64,000 nt of DNA from Pseudolysinimonas sp051954455 (GTDB taxonomy: Bacteria; Actinomycetota; Actinomycetes; Actinomycetales; Microbacteriaceae). The stretch spans positions 62,001 to 126,000 of the forward strand of contig NZ_JBQCHS010000015.1 of NCBI RefSeq assembly GCF_051954455.1, written 5' to 3'. The translations under genes and the position numbers were made by a program. The notes below the pieces were generated by a model that saw only the letters and a program-made list of their open reading frames with translations, was not told the DNA's origin and ran no database searches. Below, piece after piece: positions 24,726 to 33,293 of the stretch (positions are counted from its first letter, which is position 1; every line of letters begins with the position of its first letter).

Positions 24726-25540
24726 GTGAGGTCCTTCGGCGCGGAGGTCGCGGTCGGTGTGCCCGCGGAGGCCGGGGCCGACGACGGGGCGGCCGGCCGG
24801 CGGCGGGGCGCGATGCGCTTCGCGGTGCGCGCGAGGATCGCCGCGTCGGCCGGTTTGTGCCCGCGGTGCAGGGCCACGACGCCGCCGGTCAGGTTGCGGT
24901 AGGCGACGCGCGAGAAGCCGACGCCGCGCATCCACTGGGTCAGGACGTGCTGGTCCGGCCAGGCCTCGATCGACTCCGCGAGGTAGTCGTAGGCCGCCGG
25001 ATCGGTGCTCACGACCCGGGCGACGACGGGCATGACGAAGCGGGTGTAGACGGCGTAGCCGGTGCGCATGAGCGGCGTCGGAGGGTGGCTGAACTCGCAG
25101 ATCACGACGCGGCCGCCCGGCTTCAGCACGCGGTACATCTCCGCGAGGGCGGTCTGCGGGTGGGCGACGTTGCGGAGCCCGAAGCTGATGGTGACGGCGT
25201 CGAAGCTGGCGTCGTCGAACGGCAGCTTCTCGGCGTCGGCCTCGACGAACTCCAGGTCGGTATGCTTGCGCCGCCCCTCCGCGATCATGCCGGCGGAGAA
25301 GTCGAGGGCGACGACCTCGGCGCCCGCGCGGGCGATGGCCGCGGAGCTCGTGCCGGTCCCGGCGGCGATGTCGAGCACACGCTCGCCCGGCTTCGCGCCG
25401 ATGGCCCGGACCGTCGCGATCCGCCACAGCGCGTCGTTGCCGAGCGACATGATCGCGTTCGTGCGGTCGTAGCCGCGCGCCACCTCGTCGAACATGCCCG
25501 AGACGGCGCCCGGCTGCTTGTCCATCTCGGCCCTCGCCAC
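24722..25540 (-). CDS. menG: Demethylmenaquinone methyltransferase
   Basis: 272-residue SAM methyltransferase for the last step of menaquinone synthesis. SAM-binding motif VLDIAAGTGTSSAAIA, then ALDFSAGMI and the UbiE/MenG signature FDAVTISFGLRNV with LKPGGRVVICEFS. GTG 25540 is chosen: it gives the usual MARAxMxKxP N terminus and lies 7 bases after TAGGCT; ATG 25525 is the alternative. A Pro/Ala-rich C-terminal tail of about 30 residues is unusual but not functional by appearance. Confidence 0.94.
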   Translation of the reverse strand: MARAEMDKQPGAVSGMFDEVARGYDRTNAIMSLGNDALWRIATVRAIGAKPGERVLDIAAGTGTSSAAIARAGAEVVALDFSAGMIAEGRRKHTDLEFVEADAEKLPFDDASFDAVTISFGLRNVAHPQTALAEMYRVLKPGGRVVICEFSHPPTPLMRTGYAVYTRFVMPVVARVVSTDPAAYDYLAESIEAWPDQHVLTQWMRGVGFSRVAYRNLTGGVVALHRGHKPADAAILARTAKRIAPRRRPAAPSSAPASAGTPTATSAPKDLT

Positions 25541-25547
25541 GGCTGCC

Positions 25548-25576
25548 AGCCTACTGATCCGGGGCGAACCTAAGCT
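25548..25576. promoter_or_regulatory. Divergent promoter pair for menG and menF
   Basis: Minus-strand TAGGCT (25548-25553) is 7 bases before GTG 25540. Plus-strand TAAGCT (25571-25576) is 7 bases before GTG 25584. The two quinone transcripts thus start from one 44-base region. Confidence 0.6.
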
Positions 25577-25583
25577 GGGGACC

Positions 25584-26786
25584 GTGCGTGTGACGACCCG
25601 GCCGATCGACGCGCCGGCGTCGCTGCTCCCGCTGCTCGATCCCGCCCGCCCGCTCCTGTTCGTGCGGCGCGGCGAGGGCGTCGCCGGATTCGGCGAGGCG
25701 CTGCGGCTCGAGTTCCACGGGCCCGACCGCATCCGCGAGGCGGCCGACGCCTGGCGGCGCATCGTCGCGGACGCCGAGATCGACGATCCGGTGCGACTCT
25801 CGGGGTCGGGCCTCATCGCCTTCGGCGCGTTCACCTTCGCGCCGGAGTCGGATCGGCCGAGCGTCCTCGTCGTCCCGCGGGTCACGGTCGGGCTGCGCGA
25901 CGGCGTCGCGTGGGTCACCCGCGTCGACGACGCCGACGACCGCATCGCCGCGCGTCCGCTCGGGGCCGAGTACCGCATCCCGCTGCGACCGGGTGAGCTC
26001 TCGCCCGACGGCTACCGCGAGGCGGTCGCCGAGGCGGTCCGCCGGATCCTCGCGGGGCGGCTCGACAAGGTGGTGCTCGCCCGCGACCTCGCCGGCCACC
26101 TGCCCGAGGGGGCCGACCTCCGCCGGGTGCTCGTCGACCTCGCGCTCGGCTACCCCGACACCTGGACCTTCGCGGTCGACGGGCTCATCGGCTCCAGCCC
26201 CGAGACCCTCGTGCGCGTCAACCACGGAACGGTCACCGCGCGGGTGCTCGCCGGGTCCGCCGCACGCGGGATGGATGCGGCCTCCGACCACGCGGCGGCG
26301 CTCACCCTCGCGACGTCGACGAAGGACCTCGACGAGCACCGCTACGCCGTGCAGAGCGTGCTGGGCGCGCTCCGCGAGCACGCTCGCGGCGTCGTCGCGA
26401 GCGAGATGCCGTTCGCGCTGAAGCTCCCCAACCTGTGGCACCTGGCCTCCGACGTGGAGGGGACGCTCGCCGACGGCTCGGGGTCGCTCGACCTCGTCGC
26501 GGCCCTGCACCCGACCGCGGCGGTCGCCGGGCATCCGACGGAGGCGGCGCTGGCTCAGATCGCGGAGCTCGAGCACCTCGACCGCCGTCGCTACGGCGGC
26601 CCGGTCGGCTGGGTCGACGCGCACGGCGACGGCAAGTGGGCGATCGCCCTGCGCTCCGCCGAGATCGGAGCCGACGGCACGGTGACCGCCTACGCCGGCG
26701 CGGGGATCGTGGCCGACTCCGACCCGGAGCGCGAGCTGGCGGAGACGCGGCTCAAGTTCCGACCGATCGTGGAGGCGTTCGCGTAG
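25584..26786 (+). CDS. menF: Isochorismate synthase
   Basis: 400-residue chorismate-utilising enzyme making isochorismate for menaquinone. The C-terminal catalytic domain has LAGRLDKVVLARDL, GSSPETLVRV, LAGSAARG, HRYAVQSVL, HLASDVEGTL and HPTAAVAGHPTEAAL, and the Mg-binding region GWVDAHGDGKWAIALR. The general-base lysine (in DKVVLARD) distinguishes isochorismate synthases from anthranilate synthase. No siderophore genes are adjacent, and the divergent menG supports the menaquinone role over DhbC/EntC. Confidence 0.93.
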   Translation: MRVTTRPIDAPASLLPLLDPARPLLFVRRGEGVAGFGEALRLEFHGPDRIREAADAWRRIVADAEIDDPVRLSGSGLIAFGAFTFAPESDRPSVLVVPRVTVGLRDGVAWVTRVDDADDRIAARPLGAEYRIPLRPGELSPDGYREAVAEAVRRILAGRLDKVVLARDLAGHLPEGADLRRVLVDLALGYPDTWTFAVDGLIGSSPETLVRVNHGTVTARVLAGSAARGMDAASDHAAALTLATSTKDLDEHRYAVQSVLGALREHARGVVASEMPFALKLPNLWHLASDVEGTLADGSGSLDLVAALHPTAAVAGHPTEAALAQIAELEHLDRRRYGGPVGWVDAHGDGKWAIALRSAEIGADGTVTAYAGAGIVADSDPERELAETRLKFRPIVEAFA

Positions 26787-26817
26787 CGCCGCCGCGACGT
26801 GCACCCGTTCCGCAGGC

Positions 26818-28476
26818 TCAGCGGGCGAGGGGCACGTGGACGAGGGTGCGCGCCGCTCCCGCGTCGGTCAGCGCCGGCGTGAGGTCGCCGCGGTGCTCGA
26901 CCCGCCGGAACTCCCAGCCGTACGCGGCGGCGAGCGCCTCCACGTCGACGTCCTGCGGCGTGCGCATGACGCGCCCGTAGAGCTCGGGGTCGGCGCTCGC
27001 GACCTCGAGGGTGTCGAAGATGGAGCCGCCGTGATCGTCGCCGACGACCACCTGGATCCGGCCGCCCTCGCCCTCGGCGCCGCCCGACCCGAGCAGCGAC
27101 CCGGCGTCGTGCAGGAGCGCGAGGTCGCCGAGCAGCAGGCGCGTCGTCCCGCGGTCGGCGCTCGCGAGCGCGATGCCCGACGCCGTGGCGATCGTGCCGT
27201 CGATGCCGCCGAGCCCGCGGTTGGCGTGAGCCCGGACTCGCTTGCCCGGCGCGAGGCGGTCGAGCTCGCGGATGAGGCGCGACGCCCCGAGCACGAGCCG
27301 GTCGTGCGGCCAGGTCGCGTCCCACACGGCGCGGACGAGGAGGCGACGGGACACCGGCTCCCGCAGCTGCGCGACCTGCTCGCGGGCCCACCGGGCGCGC
27401 GCGACGGCGTCGTCGGTGAGGACCGCGCCGAGCGGTTCGTCCGCCGCGGCGGCCTCGTCGAGGATCCGCCGCGACGCCGCGACCCAGCGCCCGACCCAGG
27501 AGCGGGAGGCCTCGAGCCCCGCCCCGTCGGGCTCGACGACCACGGCATCCGCGAACCGCCGCACCGCCCGGCCCGGCGCGTAGTCGTCGCGCCCCGGCGT
27601 GCGGACCACGAGGGTCTCCACCCCGGGTCGCTGGATGAGCGCCGGCACCTCGCGGCTGAGCGTCGGGTGCCCGAACACCACCACGCGCTCGACGCGGTCT
27701 CCGAAGTTGCCGGTGTCGAGGAGCTCGCGGTAGGCCGCGACGAGGTTCGGGCCGAAGCGCGCGCCGCTCGCGACCTCGGCGAGGAGCGGGGCGCCGAGCT
27801 CGCGGGCGACCTCCTCGGCGCGCTCGCCGGCTCCGCTGCCCGCCACCACCACGATCCCCGGGCCGGGGCGCAGCGTCACGACGTCGGAGCTCGGCGGAGC
27901 GGGCGACCACCGCCCGGGCTCGATCTCGGGCAGGCGGATGTCGCCTGAGAGCGGCTCGCGGAAGGCGAGGTTCAGGTGCACGGGCCCGCCCCCGCGCAGC
28001 GTCGTCGCCGCGACCGCCTCGCGCGCCAGCGCCGCAGCGCCCTCCGCCGACCCGGCCGGCGGCACGTCCCACGCCCGTCGCACCGCGGAGCCGAAGATCC
28101 CGTCCTGGATCGTCGCCTGATTCGCGCCGATGCCGCGCAGCTCCTCGGGCCGGTCGCCCGTGAGCAGGAGCAGCGGGATCCCGGCGTGCGACGCCTCGAG
28201 GACCGCGGGATGCAGGTTGGCGACCGCCGTGCCCGAGGTCGTGACGATCGCCACCGGCGTCCGCGACTCTGCCGCGAGACCGAGGGCGAGGAACCCGGCC
28301 GAGCGCTCGTCGATGCGCACGTGCAGCCGCAGCAGTCCGGCCCGTTCGAGCGCGGCGGCCGCGAGGGCCAGTGCCTGGGAGCGCGACCCGGGGCACACGA
28401 CGGCGTCGCGGACGCCGGCGCGCACGAACTCGGCGAGCAGCGCGACCGCGTACTCGCCGGCGGGGGAGTCCGTCAC
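26818..28476 (-). CDS. menD: SEPHCHC synthase (2-succinyl-5-enolpyruvyl-6-hydroxy-3-cyclohexene-1-carboxylate synthase)
   Basis: 552-residue thiamine diphosphate enzyme that adds a 2-oxoglutarate-derived unit to isochorismate. N-terminal CPGSRSQALALA and IDERSAGFLALG (catalytic Glu), TTSGTAVANLHPAVLEA, and the C-terminal ThDP-binding region GLGGIDGTIATASGIA through GDDHGGSIFDTL are typical MenD signatures. It is convergent with menF. Its GTG start overlaps the stop of the upstream small membrane gene by four bases. Confidence 0.95.
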   Translation of the reverse strand: MTDSPAGEYAVALLAEFVRAGVRDAVVCPGSRSQALALAAAALERAGLLRLHVRIDERSAGFLALGLAAESRTPVAIVTTSGTAVANLHPAVLEASHAGIPLLLLTGDRPEELRGIGANQATIQDGIFGSAVRRAWDVPPAGSAEGAAALAREAVAATTLRGGGPVHLNLAFREPLSGDIRLPEIEPGRWSPAPPSSDVVTLRPGPGIVVVAGSGAGERAEEVARELGAPLLAEVASGARFGPNLVAAYRELLDTGNFGDRVERVVVFGHPTLSREVPALIQRPGVETLVVRTPGRDDYAPGRAVRRFADAVVVEPDGAGLEASRSWVGRWVAASRRILDEAAAADEPLGAVLTDDAVARARWAREQVAQLREPVSRRLLVRAVWDATWPHDRLVLGASRLIRELDRLAPGKRVRAHANRGLGGIDGTIATASGIALASADRGTTRLLLGDLALLHDAGSLLGSGGAEGEGGRIQVVVGDDHGGSIFDTLEVASADPELYGRVMRTPQDVDVEALAAAYGWEFRRVEHRGDLTPALTDAGAARTLVHVPLAR

Positions 28477-28862
28477 TCGGCCTGCTTCGTGTCGTCGGGC
28501 TTCTGGTCGTCGGCTGAGCGCTCTTCGAGCTGGCGCTCCAGGTCGCGGATGCGCTGCGCCTGCTGCTGCTCCCGGCTCAACCGGCGGAGGAACTCGGGGT
28601 CGTCGTCGGGAGCGCGCGGCGCGCTCCGCGGCCCGCGCTCGACGGAGCCGTCGCTCGCGTACCGCCCGTGGTTGCGCGGTTCGAGCCGCTCGCGCCCGAC
28701 CACGAACCACAGGATCGGCCCGATGACCGGCAGGATGATCGCGAGCATGATCCAGCCCCACTTCGGCAGCCCGCGCACGCGGGATGCATCGATGAGGACG
28801 AGGTCGACCAGCGCCACCACCACGAGGATCACCTCGACGATGAACGGGAGGTAGCGGATCAC
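28473..28862 (-). CDS. PLD nuclease N-terminal domain membrane protein
   Basis: 129 residues: two transmembrane helices (about 4-24 and 37-59) separated by a loop with Arg-Gly-Leu-Pro-Lys-Trp-Gly-Trp, the PLDNt pattern also found at the front of cardiolipin synthases. A charged, Gln/Arg-rich tail predicted to form a coiled coil follows (about 95-120). There is no catalytic domain. It is the first gene of a two-gene unit with menD and may act as a small membrane scaffold; function unknown. Confidence 0.85.
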   Translation of the reverse strand: MIRYLPFIVEVILVVVALVDLVLIDASRVRGLPKWGWIMLAIILPVIGPILWFVVGRERLEPRNHGRYASDGSVERGPRSAPRAPDDDPEFLRRLSREQQQAQRIRDLERQLEERSADDQKPDDTKQAE

Positions 28863-28868
28863 CCTCGG

Positions 28869-28898
28869 AGTCTAGGCACAGCGACCCGCTCGTAGGAT
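28869..28898. promoter_or_regulatory. Divergent -10 boxes for the PLDNt gene and the DUF4229 gene
   Basis: Minus-strand TAGACT (28869-28874) is 6 bases before GTG 28862. Plus-strand TAGGAT (28893-28898) is 6 bases before GTG 28905. Confidence 0.55.
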
Positions 28899-28904
28899 GA
28901 CGGG

Positions 28905-29180
28905 GTGCGCGCCTGGGTCCTCTTCACCATCGTGCGCGTCGGGCTCTTCGCGGTCCTGTTCGCGGTCCTCTACGCGGTGACCGCGCCGCTCGGATCGCTC
29001 GCCTGGGCGGGGGCCGCGGTCATCGCGGCGCTCCTCGCGTTCTGCATCTCGTACATCTTCTTCGGCAAGCTGCGCGCCCGCGTCGCGGCCGAGATGTCGG
29101 AGCGGTCCCGCGCGCGCACGGCGAAGGCCGGCTCCGACGAGGACGCCGAGGACCGCGCCCGCGACGCCGGCGTGGAGTAG
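28905..29180 (+). CDS. DUF4229 membrane protein
   Basis: 91 residues with two transmembrane helices (about 4-26 and 33-54), a basic loop FFGKLRARVAAEMSERSRAR, and an acidic tail. This matches DUF4229, an actinobacterial family often sited beside menaquinone genes and of unknown function. It is convergent with menA (11-base gap) and divergent from the menD unit, so the genomic link to quinone synthesis is kept here. Confidence 0.85.
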   Translation: MRAWVLFTIVRVGLFAVLFAVLYAVTAPLGSLAWAGAAVIAALLAFCISYIFFGKLRARVAAEMSERSRARTAKAGSDEDAEDRARDAGVE

Positions 29181-29191
29181 CGGGCCGACCG

Positions 29192-30253
29192 TTACGCCGG
29201 CGGGAACAGCAGCGCGGCGCCGAGCCCGACTCCGTAGAGCAGGCCCGTCAGCAGCGTGAGCTTCAGCGCGAGCACGAGCTCCCGCGGCGTCTTCGCGAAG
29301 ATCACGATCACGATCGCCGGCACCGCGACGAGCGCCGTGAAGAAGACGTATCCGGCGTTCGAGTAGAAGAGCGTGAAGAACACGAGCGCGCCGAACGGCA
29401 GCACCATGAGCACGATGTAGAGGACCAGCGACGGGATCCGCCCGATCAGCACGCTCAGCGTGCGCTTGCCGGTGGCCTTGTCGCGCTCCCGGTCGCGGAT
29501 GTTGTTGACGAGCACGACCGCCGTCGCGAGCGCCCCGAACGCGGCCGCGCCGACCCATCCCTCCGCGTTCACGGTGCCGGGGCGGGCCGGGCTGCTGGAG
29601 AGCACGAAGACGGTGCCCGCGACCGGCACGATCCCGAAGAAGATGAAGACCGCGAGCTCGCCGAGCGCGCGGTACCCGTAGGGGCGCTTGCCGCCGGTGT
29701 AGAACCAGGCGGCCGCGATGCAGACGACGCCCACGGCGAGCAGCCACCACTGGCCGCTCTTCCAGACCACGAGAAGCCCGGCGACCGCCGCGATCCCGAA
29801 GAACACGAGCGCGGCGATCAGCACGTGCCGCGGCTTCGCCCGCCCCGACCCGACGAGCCGCACCGGGCCGACGCGGTTCGCGTCGACGCCCTTGATGCCG
29901 TCGGAGTAGTCGTTGGCGTAGTTGACCCCGATCTGCAGCGCGACGGCGACGACGAGGCAGCCGAGCCCGCGGAGCCAGTGGTCGGCGAGCGACGGACCGA
30001 ACGTCGGCGAGGCGGCGCCGTACCCGCGCGCGACCGCGGCGAGCGCGAGGACGAGCGTCTGCGGGCGCGCGCCCGCGATCCAGGTGCCGAGCGTGGCCGG
30101 GCGGGCCTCGGCGGCGGGGCGTCCCCCGGGTCGTCCGCTGCGCCCCCGCGTGCGCTGCTTCGCGGGTGCGCCGCCCTTGCCGGCGGGGCGGGGTGCCGCG
30201 ACCCGCTTCTCGACGGTCCGCGGGTCGATGCGCTGCTGCTTCGGGCGTGCCAC
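29192..30253 (-). CDS. menA: 1,4-dihydroxy-2-naphthoate polyprenyltransferase
   Basis: 353-residue UbiA-superfamily membrane enzyme joining the naphthoate ring to the polyprenyl tail. The first 50 residues are Arg/Lys/Pro-rich and cytoplasmic. The prenyl diphosphate-binding motifs are NYANDYSDGIKGVD (first Asp-rich) and NNIRDRERDKATGKRTLSV (second). Eight or nine hydrophobic helices follow the expected pattern. GTG 30253 is used: it gives MARPKQQRI and is 8 bases after TAGACT. The longer reading frame upstream is noise from menE. Confidence 0.94.
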   Translation of the reverse strand: MARPKQQRIDPRTVEKRVAAPRPAGKGGAPAKQRTRGRSGRPGGRPAAEARPATLGTWIAGARPQTLVLALAAVARGYGAASPTFGPSLADHWLRGLGCLVVAVALQIGVNYANDYSDGIKGVDANRVGPVRLVGSGRAKPRHVLIAALVFFGIAAVAGLLVVWKSGQWWLLAVGVVCIAAAWFYTGGKRPYGYRALGELAVFIFFGIVPVAGTVFVLSSSPARPGTVNAEGWVGAAAFGALATAVVLVNNIRDRERDKATGKRTLSVLIGRIPSLVLYIVLMVLPFGALVFFTLFYSNAGYVFFTALVAVPAIVIVIFAKTPRELVLALKLTLLTGLLYGVGLGAALLFPPA

Positions 30254-30261
30254 GGGAACGG

Positions 30262-30267
30262 AGTCTA
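30262..30267 (-). promoter_or_regulatory. -10 box of menA
   Basis: TAGACT on the minus strand, 8 bases before GTG 30253. It overlaps the menE stop codon region, so menA can be transcribed separately from menE. Confidence 0.45.
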
Positions 30268-31383
30268 CGGTTCCCGGCTCGCGAGCCCGGTCAGCGCCCG
30301 GCGGTCGGGCTTGCCGCTCGGCAGCGCCGGCAGCGCGTCGAGGGTCTCGAGTCGCGCCGGTCGCGCGGGGGCGCCGAGAGCCTCGCCCACGGCCGCGATC
30401 GCCGCCGCGCGCCCGGCGTCGTCGAGACGCGCGACCGTGTACGCGACCGGGACCTGGCCCCAGCGCTCGTCGGGCGCGGCGACGACGACCGCGTCGTGGA
30501 GTCCGGGCTGCTCCCGGAGCACCCGCTCCACCGCGGCGAGCGCCACCTTGACGCCGCCGGAGATGAGCACGTCGTCGCGCCGGCCGGTGACGGTGAGGCG
30601 GTCGCCGTCCCACGTGCCGCCGTCGGCGGTGCGGAACCACCGCTTCCCGTCCCTCTCGACGAACCGCTCGGCGGTGAGCCCGGGATCGTCGAGGTAGCCC
30701 TCCGCGAGGCTCGGTCCGCCGAGCCAGACCTCGCCGTCCTCGACGCGCACCGCCGTGCCGCCGACGGGCCGCCCGTCGTACACGACGCCGCCGCTCGTCT
30801 CGCTGGAGCCGTAGCTGCGGACGAGTCGCACGCCGGCGTCGAGGGCGCGGTCGGCGAGCGCCGCCGGTGTCGACTGGCCGCCCACGAGCACGGCCTGGAA
30901 CCGGCGGAGCTCGTTCAGCGCCTCCCGGTCGTCCAGGAGCGTCGCGAGCTGCGCCGGCACGAGCGCAACAAGGCGCTCGGGCTGGACGATGCGACGGGCG
31001 GCGGCGGTGAAGCCGTCCGCCGTGAAGTGCTCCCCCTCGACCGCGACCGGGTCGATGCCGGCCGCGAACGAGCGGGCGAGCACGTTGAGGCCCGCGATGT
31101 AGTGCGTCGGCAGCGCGAGCACCCACTGCCCCGGGCCGCCGAGCGCCGACGTGCTGGCCGCCGCGTTCGCGAGGAGGGCGTCGGCGCTCAGCGCGACCCG
31201 CTTCGGGCGCCCGGTCGAGCCGCTGGTCTCCACGATCAGGGCGACGCGCTGCTCCACCTCGGCGGGGGGATCGAGCGGCTCGGCGCCGGGCGCGGCCGGG
31301 AGGATCGCGGGGCCGCCCGCGAGCGCGTCGCGGAGGCGCAGCAGCACCGCGCCGCCGCGCACGACCTCGACCCGCCGCGTCAC
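30265..31383 (-). CDS. menE: o-Succinylbenzoate--CoA ligase
   Basis: 372-residue adenylate-forming enzyme activating o-succinylbenzoate with CoA. The phosphate loop is ETSGSTGRPKRVAL. Others are ALPTHYIAGLNVLARSF, SYGSSETSGG, and the C-terminal ISGGVKVALAAVE with the catalytic lysine in PSGKPDRRAL. It is shorter than Bacillus MenE (about 480) but normal for the actinobacterial short form, which lacks much of the N-terminal subdomain. GTG 31383 follows GGGAG at 7 bases and is preferred over the ATG 21 bases upstream. Confidence 0.92.
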   Translation of the reverse strand: MTRRVEVVRGGAVLLRLRDALAGGPAILPAAPGAEPLDPPAEVEQRVALIVETSGSTGRPKRVALSADALLANAAASTSALGGPGQWVLALPTHYIAGLNVLARSFAAGIDPVAVEGEHFTADGFTAAARRIVQPERLVALVPAQLATLLDDREALNELRRFQAVLVGGQSTPAALADRALDAGVRLVRSYGSSETSGGVVYDGRPVGGTAVRVEDGEVWLGGPSLAEGYLDDPGLTAERFVERDGKRWFRTADGGTWDGDRLTVTGRRDDVLISGGVKVALAAVERVLREQPGLHDAVVVAAPDERWGQVPVAYTVARLDDAGRAAAIAAVGEALGAPARPARLETLDALPALPSGKPDRRALTGLASREP

Positions 31384-31432
31384 CGCACGCTCCCGACGGC
31401 GCACTCGAGCGGACTGGGCGATGCCGGCGGGG

Positions 31433-32329
31433 TCAGAAGTGCCACGGGAAGGGCGACCAGTCGGGGGCGCGCTTCTCGAGGAACGCGTCGCGCCCCTCGG
31501 CTGCCTCGTCGGTGCCGTAGGCGAGGCGCGTCGCCTCGCCCGCGAAGAGCTGCTGCCCGACCAGCCCGTCGTCGACCGCGTTGAACGCGTACTTCAGCAT
31601 CCGGATCGAGGTCGGGCTCTTGCCGAGGATCGTCTCGGCCATGGCGAGCGCCTCCGCCTCGAGCTCGGCGTGCGGGGCGACCCGGTTGATCGCGCCCATC
31701 TCGTAGGCGCGCTGTGCGCTGTACTCCTCGGCGAGGAAGAAGACCTCGCGCGCGACCTTCTGGCCGACCTGCCGGGCGAAGTAGGCGCTCCCGTAGCCGG
31801 CGTCGAAGCTGCCGACGTCGGCGTCGGTCTGCTTGAACCGGGCGTGCTCCGCCGACGCGATCGCCAGGTCGCACACGACGTAGAGGGAGTGCCCTCCGCC
31901 CGCCGCCCATCCGGGCACCACCGCGATCACGACCTTCGGCATGAACCGGATGAGCCGCTGGACCTCGAGGATGTGCAGGCGGCCGGCGCCCGCGGGCTCG
32001 CCGTCGCGGTACTCGTACCCCGCCCTCCCCCGCACGCGCTGGTCGCCGCCGGAGCAGAACGCCCATCCGCCGTCCTTCGGCGACGGGCCGTTGCCGGTCA
32101 GCAGCACGACGCCGATCCGCGGGTTCATCCGGGCGTCGTCGAGCACGCGCGCCAACTCGTCCACCGTCTGGGGACGGAACGCGTTGCGCACCTCCGGCCG
32201 GTCGAACGCGACGCGGGCGATCCGGCCCGTGGTGTCGTGATGGTAGGTGACGTCCTCGAGACCGGCGAATCCGTCGACGCCCCGCCAGCGGGCGGGGTCG
32301 AAGATCTCCGAGACCTGGCCGGCGGTCAT
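31433..32329 (-). CDS. menB: 1,4-dihydroxy-2-naphthoyl-CoA synthase
   Basis: 298-residue crotonase-fold enzyme closing the naphthoate ring. WAFCSGGDQRVRG, VPGWAAGGGHSLYVVCDLAIAS (oxyanion hole), DADVGSFDAGYGSAY (catalytic Asp/Gly region) and the C-terminal PDWSPFPWHF are the MenB signature and extend the conserved C terminus expected of this family. The ATG overlaps the stop of the upstream membrane gene by four bases. The other genes of the ring pathway, menE and menC, flank it within 1 kb. Confidence 0.96.
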   Translation of the reverse strand: MTAGQVSEIFDPARWRGVDGFAGLEDVTYHHDTTGRIARVAFDRPEVRNAFRPQTVDELARVLDDARMNPRIGVVLLTGNGPSPKDGGWAFCSGGDQRVRGRAGYEYRDGEPAGAGRLHILEVQRLIRFMPKVVIAVVPGWAAGGGHSLYVVCDLAIASAEHARFKQTDADVGSFDAGYGSAYFARQVGQKVAREVFFLAEEYSAQRAYEMGAINRVAPHAELEAEALAMAETILGKSPTSIRMLKYAFNAVDDGLVGQQLFAGEATRLAYGTDEAAEGRDAFLEKRAPDWSPFPWHF

Positions 32330-32790
32330 GTGAGGGCTCCCAATCCGTAGAGGAGGACGAATGGATTCCCGAGCACCGCGATCAGGACGGCCGCGATCGC
32401 CGCCCCGCGATCGCGTCGCGCGACGATCCCGACGATGCCCGCGATGAGGGCGAGCACGCTCAGGCCGTCGGCGATGAGGGCGAGGATCGTCGACTCGAGG
32501 TAGCGGCCGGGTGCGTTGACGACGAGGGCCGAGGTCAGCACGACGACCATGAGCACGGCCAGCACGAGCGCGGTGCGGCCCCACGGGGTCGGGCGGCGCT
32601 CGCGCGGGACGCGATGCTCCGCCTCGCCGCGATGCGGGGGCGCCGCCGCAGAGTCCGGGAGCGGCGCGGAATCCGCGGTCGGCACGCCGTGAGGCGCTTG
32701 CACGGGGCCCGGGGCCTGCGCGGGGGTGCGCACGGGCTCCGGCGCCGATACGGGCTCGCTCGCGGCGGCCGCGCGCGTCGGATCAGCCAC
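32326..32790 (-). CDS. Small membrane protein with Pro/Ala-rich N terminus (unknown)
   Basis: 154 residues. Residues 1-70 are rich in Ala, Pro and Glu and likely disordered; three hydrophobic helices fill residues about 73-152. No recognised domain. It overlaps menB downstream (ATGA) and the next membrane gene upstream by 8 bases, so it is locked into the menB transcript. The topology resembles the neighbouring 157-residue protein, suggesting duplicated or interacting helper proteins. Confidence 0.7.
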   Translation of the reverse strand: MADPTRAAAASEPVSAPEPVRTPAQAPGPVQAPHGVPTADSAPLPDSAAAPPHRGEAEHRVPRERRPTPWGRTALVLAVLMVVVLTSALVVNAPGRYLESTILALIADGLSVLALIAGIVGIVARRDRGAAIAAVLIAVLGNPFVLLYGLGALT

Positions 32791-33256
32791 GGCCGAGGAA
32801 CGGCGCGACGAGGTAGACGTTGCCCGCGAGCGCGAGGAGCAGGCCGAGGACGCCGAGGCCGCGGCCGAGCCCCGCGATGATCGCCACGAGGGCGAAGAAC
32901 CCGGCGACGACGCTGAAGGCGAGGGCGACCGACGCGATCACGACCGACGTCACCGCGAGGGCGGCGATGAGCAGGATGAGCGCCGCGAGGCCGCCGAGGA
33001 ACGCGAGGAGACCCGGCCAGCGCGTGCGTCCTGCGCGGGTGCGGCGCACATCGCTGCGCCAGAACTGGCCGAGCGTCGGAGCGTGGGTGTAGGTCGACGA
33101 GATCGGCGGGATGCCGCCGCGCTGCGGAGCGGTCGCCGTCGTCTGGGGGCGGTATCCGCCCCGCTGCGTCGGCACGGGTGCCCGCGACTGCGGCGCGATC
33201 AGCTGCCCGGGAGCCGGCGGCGCCGGCCGGCGCGACTGCTGCGGCGAGTAGCTCAT
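32783..33256 (-). CDS. Small membrane protein with Pro/Gln/Arg-rich N terminus (unknown)
   Basis: 157 residues: a disordered, Pro/Gln/Arg-rich cytoplasmic half (about 1-80) followed by three hydrophobic segments, rich in Leu/Ala/Val (about 82-155). Unrecognised. A good SD (AGGAGGGG) precedes ATG 33256, so unlike many neighbours it is translated from a leadered message. It is the first gene of the run to menB, divergent from menC. Confidence 0.7.
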   Translation of the reverse strand: MSYSPQQSRRPAPPAPGQLIAPQSRAPVPTQRGGYRPQTTATAPQRGGIPPISSTYTHAPTLGQFWRSDVRRTRAGRTRWPGLLAFLGGLAALILLIAALAVTSVVIASVALAFSVVAGFFALVAIIAGLGRGLGVLGLLLALAGNVYLVAPFLGRG

Positions 33257-33293
33257 CGGCCCCTCCTGACGGACGCCAGCCTACTCTGAGGGC